From Beverwykella pulmonaria (lineage: Eukaryota; Ascomycota; Dothideomycetes; Pleosporales; Melanommataceae), in NCBI GenBank assembly GCA_001599595.1, contig BCHH01000009.1:1986503-2050502 (forward strand): a DNA stretch of 64,000 bases. The letters are read 5' to 3'. Position 1 is the first letter of the stretch. Every line of letters starts with the position of its first letter. A program made the position numbers and the translations under genes. Positions 10,844-22,169 of the stretch are shown here, piece by piece. The notes beneath the pieces are model-generated. The model worked only from the letters and a program-made list of their open reading frames with translations. It was not told the DNA's origin and made no database searches.

Positions 10844-11520
10844 GCAAAGAGCGAATGGATTGGTATAGAATAGCGAGATGGGGTGGCTGCAGATGAGGGA
10901 TGGCTGAGCGGAGCATCAGGTTCAGGTCAAACTCTGCATATGGGTTAGGAATTCGGAGTCCATTGGGCCGTGTATGTTTCTGCAGTCTACGATCAATAAA
11001 AGCCCTTGGCTGGCTAAACAGGGCCGCTGAGGCAGGTCAAAATTACAAAAGCAGATCAGCTCGATGCGCCGGGTGACTAGCTTGACTCGTTTTACGCCCG
11101 ATTTTGTTGATACATCAGGTTTTACGGTCTATGATGCGTCACAAGATTTTTCCACATCCATGCAAGGATTCTACCTCGTAACCAACGAAGCACTCGGCGT
11201 GAGGCTTTAATCATTACACTAATCTAAATCGGCTTTCCCCCAGCACCATCTACACCATCTTCACCTTCATTCCTTTTACAATCGCCATAATTTGAGGAGA
11301 GGTTAACAGTATCTTAGGCAATTCACTCTCTCTCCCCAGCCGTATCTGCCAAAAGTTATTCAGACACGTTAGTCATAAATCTCATTCAACAATCCCAATT
11401 TCAGCATGAAAAGAATCGACGAGCTATATTTTAGAAATAAAACTCTAGCGTCGCAAAGAACCGCGTGATGGTATCAAAATTCACCCTCCTGTGCTTTTCC
11501 TCACACTCACATACATCTAT
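10844..11520. other. 3' intergenic region between convergent genes
   Basis: Lies between the ends of the uS17 and transporter genes, which are transcribed toward each other. No feature beyond untranslated sequence is visible. Confidence 0.5.
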
Positions 11521-13008
11521 CTACAAAGTATAAACGAAATCCAAACCCATATCGCCAAGCTTCCCATTCTCCGTTGCGCCATCCCGCTTCATCCTCTCCT
11601 TGTCCGCGTTCCTTCTGCGTAGCATAAACCAAGTAAGTCCCACGAACACCGCTGCGAAAGCCTCAAGCCCAGCTGAAATCCCATTGCCCATGATATACCT
11701 GGGGCCTTGGGTCTTTGGATAGAGTTGTCCGGCAACGAGGCCGGAGCAATTCCCAATACTGCAAAAGATAGGGAGGCCAACAGAGCGTTTGTAATCAGGT
11801 GTCAAGTTGGTGGCGACCCATGTGATCATCAGGCAAGAGAAAGAATATACGCCAGTGACGAGGATGAACATGGCGATGTAGCCTGCGATGGGGGACGGTG
11901 TGCCGACACAGATCAGATATGCGGTTATGACGGGCACGGCTGAAATGAGCAGGAAGAGCGCGCGTTGCTTTAGGCGGTCGGAGAAGTAGGCTTGCGTAGC
12001 TAGGGAGACTGCACCAACAAAGTACACCGGAATTGTTAGGTAGTTGGCTGCCAGGGATGTGTATCCGAAGCCCTTGATTAGCGTTGGGAGGAAAGTTCCA
12101 TATCCGAAGATCGCAACACTGGAGGTAAAGAACGCAATGGAAGCGAGATACACGAATGGATCAGTGAGTGCAGCGCGAACCCATTTCCAGTCAAACGTGT
12201 CGTCGCCGTTGTAGACTGCGTCGCGTTGCTTGCGAAGGACCATGAGTTCCTTCTCTTCAGCGTTGAGAAACCACGCCGTCTCAGGCTTATTCGGGAACGA
12301 GAACAGACACCCTCCGCAGATGGCTAGTGATACCGAGCCCTCTATAATGAAGAGCCAGCGCCAGGCCTCAAGTCCGAGCCGTGTACCCATTTGCTGGATC
12401 CCGAAGGCGAACATACCGCCAAAAGCGCCGGAGGTTACATTGGCAAGGTTGATCAGAGCAATGCGCTTCGCCGTGCTCTCGCGGGAGTAGATGGTCGAGA
12501 AGATGAATGCAAATGCGGGTGCGACGCCGGCTTCAAAGAGCCCGAGGAGCATGCGGCAAGCCAGTGCTTGATTGTAGTTCTGGACGAAGCCAGTAGCAAT
12601 AGTCACTGAGCACCATCCAAAGAGCGCGACACTAATAACATAGTTCGGCCCGAAAAGCTTCACGGCCGTCACCCAGAAGACTTCCGTGATGATGTACGGG
12701 ACGAAGAAGAGGGTGACAAGGTTTCCGAATTGGTTCCCCGTGAGGCCAGTGTCTTCTTCAAAGCCGAAGACGCGGGCGTTGCCGAGGTTGGAGCGGTCGA
12801 GATAGTTGAGCAGGATGAATAGGAAGGCCTGGGGGAGTACGTATTTGTCGAATTTCTTGAGGACTGATTTCTCCTTCTCGGGGTCGATGAAGATAGTCGA
12901 AGCAGTGGCGGATGTCACGTGGACCATGCCAGTGCTGATGTCGAGGGTGCTGGAGTTTTGCGACTGAAACGTCTTCTCGTTGATGATGGCAGGGTTCACT
13001 TTGTCCAT
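11521..13008 (-). CDS. MFS permease, Dal5-like anion:cation symporter
   Basis: Single exon. The first ATG in frame gives 495 aa, the usual length. About twelve hydrophobic segments are visible with a hydrophilic N-terminus and a central loop rich in charged residues (KPETAWFLNAEEKELM). The sequence LLNYLDRSNLGNAR in the first helix region, the RMLLGLFEAGVAP motif and FIIEGSVSLAICG are typical of the Dal5/allantoate permease (ACS) family of fungal plasma-membrane importers for ureides, vitamins and dicarboxylate-like anions. It is transcribed away from a DCG1-like racemase and close to a Zn2Cys6 regulator, suggesting import of a nitrogen compound. The substrate cannot be read from sequence. 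Confidence 0.9.
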   Translation of the reverse strand: MDKVNPAIINEKTFQSQNSSTLDISTGMVHVTSATASTIFIDPEKEKSVLKKFDKYVLPQAFLFILLNYLDRSNLGNARVFGFEEDTGLTGNQFGNLVTLFFVPYIITEVFWVTAVKLFGPNYVISVALFGWCSVTIATGFVQNYNQALACRMLLGLFEAGVAPAFAFIFSTIYSRESTAKRIALINLANVTSGAFGGMFAFGIQQMGTRLGLEAWRWLFIIEGSVSLAICGGCLFSFPNKPETAWFLNAEEKELMVLRKQRDAVYNGDDTFDWKWVRAALTDPFVYLASIAFFTSSVAIFGYGTFLPTLIKGFGYTSLAANYLTIPVYFVGAVSLATQAYFSDRLKQRALFLLISAVPVITAYLICVGTPSPIAGYIAMFILVTGVYSFSCLMITWVATNLTPDYKRSVGLPIFCSIGNCSGLVAGQLYPKTQGPRYIMGNGISAGLEAFAAVFVGLTWFMLRRRNADKERMKRDGATENGKLGDMGLDFVYTL

Positions 13009-13546
13009 TGTTATTGCTAATTTCAACGTAGAACAATTAATTGTCTTGAGGAAGACTGGAGAGGGTTGATAGAGAAGTGAAGAACCGCTGTTGATGCCCT
13101 CTCATCGGTGGGAGATCCAGTGTAGTTTTATACTTTCTCGGCATGCTGTCTTATCTCGAACATAACTTTCCCTTACAATCATCGTGAAGTTTTCCTGCAG
13201 GCTGCATGGGCTTATCGCGGCCTTGAAGTTGCGGTTGAGGGTTTACGGATGCGGGCCGTGGTATTGAGTGTGCGCGGGCTGCCCGTGCGGGCAAGCTCGC
13301 GGCCACGGGCTCACTGTTAGCGTCCCTCTCGCGGGCTTGCTGCACGGCGCTGGCAATTGACACCCTCGCCGTGTTGCGCACTGAAACTTTACCTTTGGCC
13401 ACGGATGGGATGGATGTGCTGTGTAATAGTACGTCTTTGGATGAGTAGATAAGCCAGCTTCGTCCTGGATTGTCTCCAGCACCAGTTTTTACCTGATTCC
13501 AATCAACTACAACCGACTTCTCCTTCTATTTCAGTACGTCGACAAG
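13009..13546. promoter_or_regulatory. Divergent promoter with GATA and CGG-palindrome sites
   Basis: A 538-bp spacer between the permease and racemase start codons. Three GATAAG/CTTATC sites occur at 13150-13155, 13211-13216 and 13448-13453; GATAAG is the core bound by AreA/Gln3-type nitrogen regulators. A GC-rich cluster at 13270-13300 contains CGG-N5-CCG (13275-13285, CGGGCTGCCCG), overlapping a GCCCG-TG-CGGGC palindrome, the layout bound by Zn2Cys6 dimers. Both site types fit nitrogen-controlled and pathway-specific regulation. Binding is inferred. Confidence 0.6.
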
Positions 13547-14311
13547 ATGGCCCCTCAAACGACCAAGATCCTTATCATAAACCCCAACACGAGTGCTTCC
13601 ATCACCGCAACCTTTCCCCCAATTCTCTCAGGATTCAATGCACCCTACACCACACTCTCATACTGGACATGTCCAACCGGACCCTCCATCATCAAGACTC
13701 AGGCTCAGATGTACGAAAGCGCCGCACATTGCATACCACTCCTCCTCGACATCGCCGACGACTTTGACGGCTTCCTCGCTGCATGTTATGCCGATCATCC
13801 TCTGGTGCGATTACTACAAAGTTACGTCGGTAGCAAACCTGTCGTTGGCATCTTTGATGCGAGTATCACCGCTGCACTCCAGTTGATGCGTCCGGAGAGC
13901 AAGTTTGGAATCATAACAACAGGCGTGCCTTACGAAGCTATTTTATCAGAAAGCGCGAAGAGATTTCTCGGCGGAAACGCGCAATTGCTTGCCAAGTTCA
14001 GTGGTGTAGCCGCGTCGAGCATTGGGATGGACGACCTGTATCCCGGCTCGGAAGATACATCAAGAGAAAAGATCATGGCAGCGACGACGCGCCTCATACG
14101 CTCGACAGACAACACCAATGTTCTAATCATGGGCGGCGTGATTCTTGTCGGTATGGAAGGCTGGGTCCACGAGGCATGCGAGCTGGAACTCGGCGCAGAA
14201 AAAGGGAGAAACGTCCAGGTGGTTGATCAATTGCTGGCTGGCATGGTGATGCTGGATGCGCTTCTTCAACACAAGACGACAGACATTGACTTTAGTCATG
14301 CATTGAGATGA
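13547..14311 (+). CDS. DCG1: Asp/Glu/hydantoin racemase family protein (DCG1-like)
   Basis: Single exon, 254 aa, full family length. It starts with ILIINPNTSASITATF, the hallmark of hydantoin racemase/DCG1 proteins. One catalytic cysteine lies in GFLAACYADHPLVRLL near residue 85. The usual second cysteine position falls in VLIMGGVILVGM, where family members have a GC(A/G)xM-type motif, and the cysteine is not evident here. Yeast DCG1 lies in the allantoin (DAL) cluster and responds to nitrogen catabolite control, and here too it faces a Dal5-like permease. Racemisation of allantoin- or hydantoin-like compounds is possible; loss of one cysteine would argue for altered chemistry. Confidence 0.88.
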   Translation: MAPQTTKILIINPNTSASITATFPPILSGFNAPYTTLSYWTCPTGPSIIKTQAQMYESAAHCIPLLLDIADDFDGFLAACYADHPLVRLLQSYVGSKPVVGIFDASITAALQLMRPESKFGIITTGVPYEAILSESAKRFLGGNAQLLAKFSGVAASSIGMDDLYPGSEDTSREKIMAATTRLIRSTDNTNVLIMGGVILVGMEGWVHEACELELGAEKGRNVQVVDQLLAGMVMLDALLQHKTTDIDFSHALR

Positions 14312-14692
14312 AAGAGGTACTGCAACCTACCACTTCTCATGGGCCATTCTCCTCCCAAGGCAAAGCCCACGCTGGCAGATACAACAGGGCGATGTAGAGC
14401 TGATAGGATTATCTTGCCTCCTGGTTAGAATCGAGAATGTCACACAGTAAATGGAAACGTGCGGTAACAGTAGCAATACGACTGTGGTTGGGATGAAGAC
14501 GGGACATTACCGACGCCCAGCCACCAGTTAAGCACTAGATCGGTCACGTGTGGCACTCTTATCTTGACCAGTTGAATCGTCAAATATCGTCGATCGGTAC
14601 AACCTCATCCTCCAATTATCCTATTATCTAGGTACTGTTCTACTTCATACACAAATTCACTGTGGCCTCGTATCTTAGCCAAAGAGATAGCC
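14312..14692. other. Upstream region of the Zn2Cys6 gene
   Basis: Intergenic, 381 bp, AT-rich toward the start codon, with several ATTATC motifs but no full GATAAG. No gene is visible. Confidence 0.45.
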
Positions 14693-16747
14693 ATGGAAGG
14701 AAAATCAAGAGACCAACGTCCCTGCGACAATTGCAGAAGACGAAAGATCCGCTGTCTATTCTCCACTAAAGAATCTGTAAGCTGTGTACTTTGTATATCG
14801 CGTTCTACAGAGTGTACCTATGTGCAAGAACCTCCGAGGAAGAAGAGGAATGTATCGAATGTAATGGAGAGAAGTCAAGATGCTTCGAGTATTCGAGCAA
14901 AACAGAGGTACATACGTCCAGTTTAAAAGCGGTATGGCAAAAAAAATGACCAAACGTGCTATAGACAACGTGTCTCAAAACAAGGTCTTTCTCTCAACAA
15001 CCTTTCTCCATAGCACCTACTAAGTGCCCCAGACACCGCACTCTCCGTCCTACAAGACTACTCCACCCTCCCCACCCCCTCGCTCCTCAAAGAAACCCTC
15101 GGGCACCAAAACCGCCAATCCAGTTCCGTCCTCGGGCCTACCTCTGACTTCTCCTCTTTTATCATCGCCAATGCCCTCTTCAATCCCAAAGGTGAATGTC
15201 TCTCCATAAAAGCCCCCCCTATACTCCGGCGTGCAAGCCCTAACACGTACTTCCGGATACGTCCCGACACACCCGAAGAAATGACAACAGAGCTCACAAA
15301 CCTGGATGCCATTGAAGCTGTTGTCGCGCCTCATGGTCCGGAATTAGTGAAGTTATACTTCCGGATCGTGCATCCGAGTTTCCCCATCCTACACAAGAAA
15401 GTGTTCCTCGAGAAGCATAGTAGGACGTACCGCGAGTCTACACCCATCGGCCTCGGAGCAGTGTATCTCCTCGCGCTGAACTGGTGGTCATATTCCCCCT
15501 CCTTGTCTAACTTACCTAAGCCAAATGCCAAAGCGCTAGAGCGCCTTATTCTCAAGTCGCTCTTCGAAGTCCACACCCGACCCAAGATCTCCGATCACCA
15601 AGGTGGCCTTGTGCTCCTCCAGCGCCCAGAAATAAGTTCCTGGACACTGACCGGGCACCTGCTCTCCATGACGCAGAACCTAGGCATCCACCTCGACTGT
15701 TCCGACTGGCAGATCCCTGACTGGGAGCGCGGGGTCCGGAAGCGCGTCGCATGGGCCATGTATATGCAGGATAAATGGGGCGCACTAGTCTACGGCCGGC
15801 CGTCGAATATCAGAATGGAGAACTGGGACGTTAAGCCCCTCGAGATGGACGATTTTCCTGAGACGGCGCAGGACGATGATGATGAAGAGGGGAGCGCGGA
15901 GATTGAAAAGGGGAGGCAGACGTTCGTACACATGGTTGCGCTGACGCAGATCGTGGCAGAGATCGTGGAGCAGTTCTTCACACTCAAGGCGACAAAGAAA
16001 GAGCTGTCTATCCATCAGGTGCTCGCTATGGCGAACCCGATCCAGATGCGGCTCAAGAACTGGCACGCGGATCTCCCCCTGGTGCTGTCGATAGAAGACA
16101 CAACGCCCCGGAGACTCTCGTCGGTCGGATACCTGCATCTCGCGTACTGTACCGCAGAGATCTCGCTACACCGCGCCATTCTCCACACTCACGCCTTCCC
16201 TTCAACGACCCTCTCCCCGTCCTCAGGTACTGAGATATTCAACCTCACCCGCCACGCAGCCAGCACGCGCTTTACGGCCGCACTCAATCTCCTCACCTCC
16301 CTCAAACCTGAACACCTCCAATCATTCTGGTACTTCAGCTCATCCCTCTCCCTCGCCATCATTGGCATCTTCGCCAGCATCCTATGCATAACTTCATCCT
16401 CTCCCTCTGAACGTGAAACCCACATTGCGCGGCTTGCCGAATATCGCTGGACTTTACGAATTAGTAGTACCGGTGCGGAGTTCATGAAGTATGCGGTCGG
16501 GGTGTTAGATAGCGTAAGTGTGTTGTTGGAGGAGGAGCAGAAGCAAAAGGAGGGCGAGGAGGATCCACCAAGTGTGAGTGTGGGCAGTGACGAGTTTTCG
16601 CCGCTATTTGTGAATGAGGGCGCGGAGATAGTGTCATCGGATGAGGGTGGTCAGAATTGGTATCAGCAACCTTTCGATCTGGATTTGAATGCCTTTGGGG
16701 CGTTTGGGGTGGATGCTGCGTTGGTGTTTGGGGACGCGGGGGAATGA
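14693..16747 (+). CDS. Zn2Cys6 transcription factor with fungal-trans domain
   Basis: Best model has two exons (14693-14907 and 15025-16747), 645 aa; the 117-bp intron has a GTACAT donor and its acceptor restores phase. The zinc cluster uses C11, C14, C21, C31, C34 and C41 (CDNCRRRKIRC then CVLC). After a short basic linker, the fungal-specific regulatory domain (PF04082 type) runs from about residue 145, with LYFRIVHPSFPILHKKVF and HLDCSDWQIPDWERGVRKRV as landmarks, followed by an acidic loop DDDDEEG. The architecture resembles the Dal81/TamA-type nitrogen co-regulators, but I cannot establish orthology. Position beside the racemase makes it the likely local regulator. The intron is the least certain part. 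Confidence 0.8.
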
Positions 16748-16879
16748 GCGAGGGAGCCAGTTGCAAGGGTGCGAGAAGGATCAGCATTAAAATACAAAAC
16801 CACAACACCCATTTGGAACACGGAATTGCCCTCATACCGTTATTGACCCCCTCATTAAGACTGTCTCTCCCAGCCCAGC

Positions 16880-18489
16880 TCACTTCGAGATACAAAAGCT
16901 TTTCCTCGTGAAATCATTATACAAATCCGACCTCCCCATATCCACGGCCTCTAGACACATCTGATGGCACACCTTCTTGGAGCTCCAAGCGCCCGTTGAC
17001 ATGCCTCCCTCAATATACGCCACCATTTTCTTACGACTCCAGCTAGTGGCGAATCTACGACACGCCGTCTCAACATCCTCTTCTGATAGCGGAAGATCGT
17101 GGCCATTCGTGACCCACTCGCGCCAGAAGAGCAGCTCATGAATCAGCGTGATCGACGCAATCATCTTGAGGAAGGTACCAGCTGTGTAGCTCACAGTAAG
17201 GGGCCCGAGGATGTTGATGGATTCTAGGAAACGTTTGCCTATGCGCTGGCCCACGGTGATGTCAAAGCCGCCTTCCATGAAGCGTCGTCGAATCCTGGGT
17301 TTGAAGAGGAGTTTATCTGGATCCGGGATCCCCCAGAGTAGGGTGATGCAACTGAAGGCCTTGTCGAAGGCGCGGTAAAGACCATTGGCTCCGATGAGCG
17401 GGACGAAAGGCACTGCGGCCGTTCCCACCGAGCGCCAGAAGTACTTGATACCCTGATCCACAGAGGCTGGTTGATGTTAGTAATCTCTTCCATGCACCGG
17501 GTCGGACTGAGAAAAAGAGCCCACAGTCGCCAGACGAACTCACCAAGTAATTTGAGATCTGCCGAATGTCTCTGTGCTGAGATCCAGAGAGTCTTCAGCC
17601 CTTCCTGCTGGAGATTCTTCATGGTTTGCGAGACAAGGCGATCCACGTCCTCGCGGTCGTCTTCCTCGGGTGCAAAGCCAACTCGCTCTATACCCACTCG
17701 GCTTGTCAGTCCAATGCAGTTGATAAGCTCGCTGCGATAGTTTTTGTCATAGTCAGCAACTGCCGCGTACTCTGCCTCCCTCTTGATTGCCTTTGGGTCG
17801 ATCTGATTGGGGTACTTCATCGCGGCCATCATCTTCTGGCCGAACGCGTTGCTCACCAGCACATCAAATTGAGTGAACACAGCAACCACTGGGACTTTCC
17901 CAACATCCACGGTATTGAAGAAGTGCTTCTCTGACTTCTGAATTGGACGGGTGCTTCGGCACGAGATACAGTACCTACTCTCCAATTAGTCTTCGCGGAA
18001 TTTGGTGACGTGTGAAATGTGATGGTACCAGATGCAGTGAAGCTGTTCCGAAAGTGTTGGCTGAGCTTTTCGATAGTTAATGAATTTTTCGACCTCATTC
18101 ATGTTGTCCATATCACTAGATTCGAAGCCACCCGAGTCGTGGATGATGATTCGGTCATTTTGGCCCGGGAATGTAATGCCATTCCATACTTGGTGTGTCT
18201 TCGTTCCGACCGCACTGCGGCTCACTCCGGCCTACATCCCTTTTGTTAAAAGATGGATGTGTAAGAGATTGCTCATGGAACTCACCTCCAGATCGGTGAT
18301 TTTGAACACCTTGCTCAAAATGGTGGATTTGCCGACACCAGTCTGACCAACTATCAGGATACGGAATTTGGGGCAATCGCGTATGGGTGCGACTATGATT
18401 TCTTCCTCTGAAACGAGAATCTTGTCCGTGTCGCACTCCTTTTCGTACGAATCGTTCGGCGCGTTGAAGTCATGTTTCTGGGGTGGCAT
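16880..18489 (-). CDS. Fungal G-domain GTPase with hydrophobic C-terminal half
   Basis: Four exons (18489-18286, 18231-18029, 17974-17544, 17466-16880) give 474 aa; introns are 54, 54 and 77 bp. G1 is GQTGVGKST at residues 48-56, G3 is HDSGGFE and G4 is FTQFD, in the order of TRAFAC-class GTPases. The spacing, with a long insert after G4 (AIKREAEYAAVADYDKNYRS), fits a family common in Asco- and Basidiomycetes and annotated only as GTP-binding protein. The C-terminal part has hydrophobic stretches (AAVPFVPLIGANGL and TVSYTAGTFLKMIASITLIH) that could associate with membrane. Physiological role unknown. The gene converges tail to tail with the Zn2Cys6 gene. Confidence 0.8.
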
Positions 18490-19539
18490 CGTGGGCAATG
18501 TTTAGATGAACGGTCGTTCCGGTTGTGGCGCAAAATGATTCTGACTTTTGGTATCTTTGCTTTAAGGAGATAAAGGCAAAAATTCCTTCACCAGATGGGC
18601 CATATGTGGTTTATGCGTACCGAAGCATACCGATCAGCTGCGCGCCCGACTGCTCAATCCCAGGCGTGGCGGTTCCAGCCTTGCGCCCTCGTAGCCGCCT
18701 GGAATGAGCGTTACTCGTTGAAAAGGGGAATTGAGGGCGAGAACGATATGCATGGCGTATTGTTATGGGTGCATGACGGGCGTTCGAGCTGTCACATCAT
18801 TCAAAAGCAAGCGGAGCAATCGATCAGGCTGAAAGCTAGAGTGATGTATCGTGGGCTAGCATCTCCGGTGGAATCAAAGGGCCGTTCAGGAAATATCAAG
18901 CTTTATTATTTAGATGAGCTGTGTGTTTTTAGAAGTTACTCGAGGTCACTCCGAGGCTTCTTGGAATTGGCCTTGTCCCGTGCTACCCGCTCCATTTATG
19001 CATTTATGCAGCTGAAGCTTTGGAGAAATTCATGGCCGTATCCAGTAGTAGGCTGTGGCCTTGGCTAGAAGCTCAGGCCCGGGATTCGCGAAGGCTAGAA
19101 AGACTTCTAGCCGCCATGAAGCCACGGCGGTCGCTTAATCCTATTGTGTATCTCTTGTCCTTCCTATTGTCCTATCACCTCATTCCAGGCCCTCGCCTCG
19201 TATTACTGAGGAAGTGTTCTTGAAGCTGCTGTTGTGCCTCCAACGGCGGTAAAGAGCTGCTCAATAGCTGGAGGACGAAACACTGCAATTTTGGATATGA
19301 AAACGGTGGAGAACATGATCAATTCCAGACTTCAAGACAAGACCAAGAAATTAGGTGAAGAAATTCAGACAGTCCATGTTGGAGGCAGGAGATCGTCATG
19401 TGGTCGTTGAGAAAGAGCTTTCCGCTGACAATGCGCACGGGCCATATACCACAAGCATAGACTAGGCGGACACTCCCGAACTTTGTTTCCACACATCCCC
19501 GTCCTCCATATCTCCAATTGCGTGTCAACCAGGCCCTCA
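18490..19539. other. Gene-free intergenic region with a perfect hairpin
   Basis: No convincing gene; a 157-aa plus-strand frame lacks motifs and sensible composition. A perfect hairpin, GGCTAGAA-AGAC-TTCTAGCC, lies at 19093-19112. Confidence 0.4.
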
Positions 19540-20070
19540 ATGGCATCCCAATTCTCATCCTACATACCCCCGGGCGACGGACTACTGCCGAAATGGCTGC
19601 TGATAGTATTTCAACTCCTATTGCATTCGCTCTCTTAATTCTAATTTGATCCCCAGGTCTCGATAATTTCGATCGCCAACTCTATCCAATCCTACACAAC
19701 CCTCCACTACACACGCCGCATCTACACACCACCCACGCCAAAATCCACCACCGCACCCTCTGGTACTGCCTCACGGACCCTCAAGCCCTCGGCGCTTCCC
19801 CCGTCCCAGGTCACACCACTCTCCGCCCGCACCTTCGGCACCTGGACTCTCTTAACCTCCATCGTGCGGCTCTATGCGGCCTACAACATCAACGATCCCA
19901 CCATTTATAAACTAGCGCTTTGGACGTATGGGGTCGCGTGGCTGCATTTTATGAGCGAGTGGTGGGTATTTGGGACTACGAAGTGGGGAGCTCCGCTCGC
20001 GGGACCGGTTATAGTAAGTACAGGGAGTTTAGTCTGGATGTGGGTGCAGTGGGGGTGGTATGTGAATTAG
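19540..20070 (+). CDS. ERG28: Ergosterol biosynthesis scaffold protein Erg28
   Basis: Two exons (19540-19605, 19657-20070) give 159 aa; the 51-bp intron has GTATTT and CCCAG ends. The protein is a small ER membrane scaffold that tethers the C-4 demethylation enzymes (Erg25, Erg26, Erg27). Family landmarks are PKWLLIVSIISIANSIQSY at the first membrane segment, RTFGTWTLLTSIVRLYAAYN, and ALWTYGVAWLHFMSEWWVFG before the last two segments. About four hydrophobic segments are visible. A proline/threonine-rich insert near residues 45-75 is longer than in yeast. Confidence 0.93.
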
Positions 20071-20632
20071 GGAGAGAAGGCGAGGGGAATGAAGAGGGTG
20101 ATTAGGGGAATGGGAAACATGCGGCTCTGCGACTGAACGTGAGCGGATGGGGAAGGCTGGCACGTGAGGTAGTATTGGTACCTGCAGCGTTGCGTGGAAA
20201 AATATAATGCGAAACAATCACGAACGCGATCCTACCTCGGGGTGTAATGCTGGGAGGGTCTTGCGTCATCTGAGGGTTTGCGGACGGATTGCTGGTTCAA
20301 GAACGAGCAATCCGTAGTGGGAGTCTAAAAGAAAGTGGCCTAATATGGAAAAGAGGCTGATTTGTCACGCTTGGTTAAGGACACGGTATATTCACCATCT
20401 TCATGTGTATTCAGGATCGGCATTGCAAAGTCGTTCGGCATCTAGAAGCAACAGATTCCTCCGTCCATAATGAAGTCTATTTTCAGACGATCCAGTCCAA
20501 GAGTATCCAAATCTACCCGATTCTCCTTCTCTTTACTCACCGAGGTGTCCAAAGTGCATGCTGTCTATAGTGTACACAGAAGCGAACAAACTTATGAACA
20601 AGAAATATTCCCTACCATACCAAATGATGTTC
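20071..20632. other. Intergenic region between convergent ERG28 and GAL7
   Basis: Untranslated sequence of two genes transcribed toward each other. No further feature recognised. Confidence 0.5.
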
Positions 20633-21948
20633 TTATAGGTTCTTTCGGTACAACTTGCCACCACAGGCTCGAAGCCGCTCTGCAGCCTGCTCAGGCGTGA
20701 TGTCTCGTTGCGGCTCTGCCAGCATCTCGTACCCCACCTGGTACTTCCGGACGGAAGCGCTCCGCAGTAGTGGCGGGTAGAAGTGGATGTGGAAATGACT
20801 TGACTCAATTTCTTCTTCTGTCCCCTCGAGCGGTGCTTGGTGGAGTCCCATGCCTGTATTTGTTAGAAAAAAAAGGGCCAGTGAAGACGAATTGGGATAG
20901 AACTTACTGTATGGGAACTGCGTCTCGAAGAGATTGTCGTACCGCCTTGTAATCTCTGCCATGACCTCGGCCAACTCTTCTCGCTCTTTGCCATCAAATT
21001 CCACCAACGCTCTCTTATGCTGCTTGCTCACAATCATGATCTCGAAGGGCCATACAGCCCAGTACGGGACACCGGCCCAGAAGGACCGGTTTTCGAACAC
21101 GGTCCTCTCCTTCTCTTTTGACTCGGTCTCCGCATAATCGACGAGCAGGTGGGCGCCGCCATGTTCCCGGCTGTACTTCTTCAGCTGCTCGAGTTCGAGT
21201 CCAAGCTCCTCGGGAAGTGACGTCGTTGTCCATATCTGGCCGTGTGGATGAGGGTTTGAGCAGCCCATGGTGGTGCCCTTGTTCTCGAAAATCTGCATGT
21301 ACCGGTACTGGGCATTGGGTTTCTTAATGTCGTCCTGGTTGAGCGGAGGTATTGTCGTCGCACTGGCTATTTGCGCGAGAGGAGACTTTGGGCTCAGATG
21401 CGCGGTGTACAGATTGGTCCAGGTCTCAATGATAGGGAGGATCTGTGCCGGGGTCATGTCTGCCAGGGTAAGGTGGTGAGATGGCGAAAAGGTAATGACA
21501 TAGCATTTTCCCGTGACGGCTTCCGCGCGGAGTAGTCGGCTGGCGAGGGACGCTTTTTTCTGCTCCGGGTGGTACTCTTCCTGCTCTTCCTTGACGGCGC
21601 TGAAGTCGTTGACGAAGACGAATGTCCGGTCAAATTTGGGGTTCTGCTGGCCTTGGGCGCGCGTGTTTCCCGGACATAGATAGCACTGTGGCGTGTGAGG
21701 TGCGAAATTGTGGAGCTGCGCTATGCAGCAAGATCTGATAGGCTCACCTCCGGATCATACTCGGGCAACGTGACCTTCCGTGGGGTTTCTTGCATGCCTC
21801 TGCGGATGGTTAGAACCAGAATTTCTACGGTTTCCACTGATACGCACTGCCATGGCCGCTTGTTGCGGTGGGGGGAAACCAGCACCCAGCTTCCTCGCAG
21901 TGGGTTGAACCGGCGGTGGGAGATGTCGTTCAGGATGGGTTCTGACAT
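20633..21948 (-). CDS. GAL7: Galactose-1-phosphate uridylyltransferase
   Basis: Four exons (21948-21848, 21799-21748, 21685-20908, 20853-20633) give 383 aa. This Leloir-pathway enzyme swaps UMP between UDP-glucose and galactose 1-phosphate. The metal-site motif [12 protein letters not shown] opens exon 3. The active-site motif NPHPHGQIW supplies the nucleophilic histidine. FPYSMGLHQAP and [15 protein letters not shown] follow in the C-terminal domain, where the junction A|GC rebuilds the serine of PYSMG. The 48-bp first intron is short but its junction restores KRPWQ and then the conserved LPEYDPE. No other GAL gene is in the window. It is head to head with the YIP1-family gene, 221 bp apart. 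Confidence 0.95.
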
Positions 21949-22169
21949 GGCGAATGTGGTTGTGTGAATGCAGATGCAGAAATCTAGACACAGAGGGTAT
22001 TTATTAAAGGCAGGAACCGTGAGGGAGAATAGAAATAGAGCGCTGCATCTCGGCAGGCAATATATAGTGGTGTGGTGAAGACCATGGTGCAGCGCGTTTT
22101 GCGCTATGTCCCGACTCGGCATCGCACCCGCACAGGCGCTCCGATGACCACACATCAAAGCTGGCTTCA

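Noticed and set aside
18595..19068. 157-aa plus-strand frame upstream of ERG28
   Set aside because: No motif, odd composition and no splice partner; probably a chance frame.
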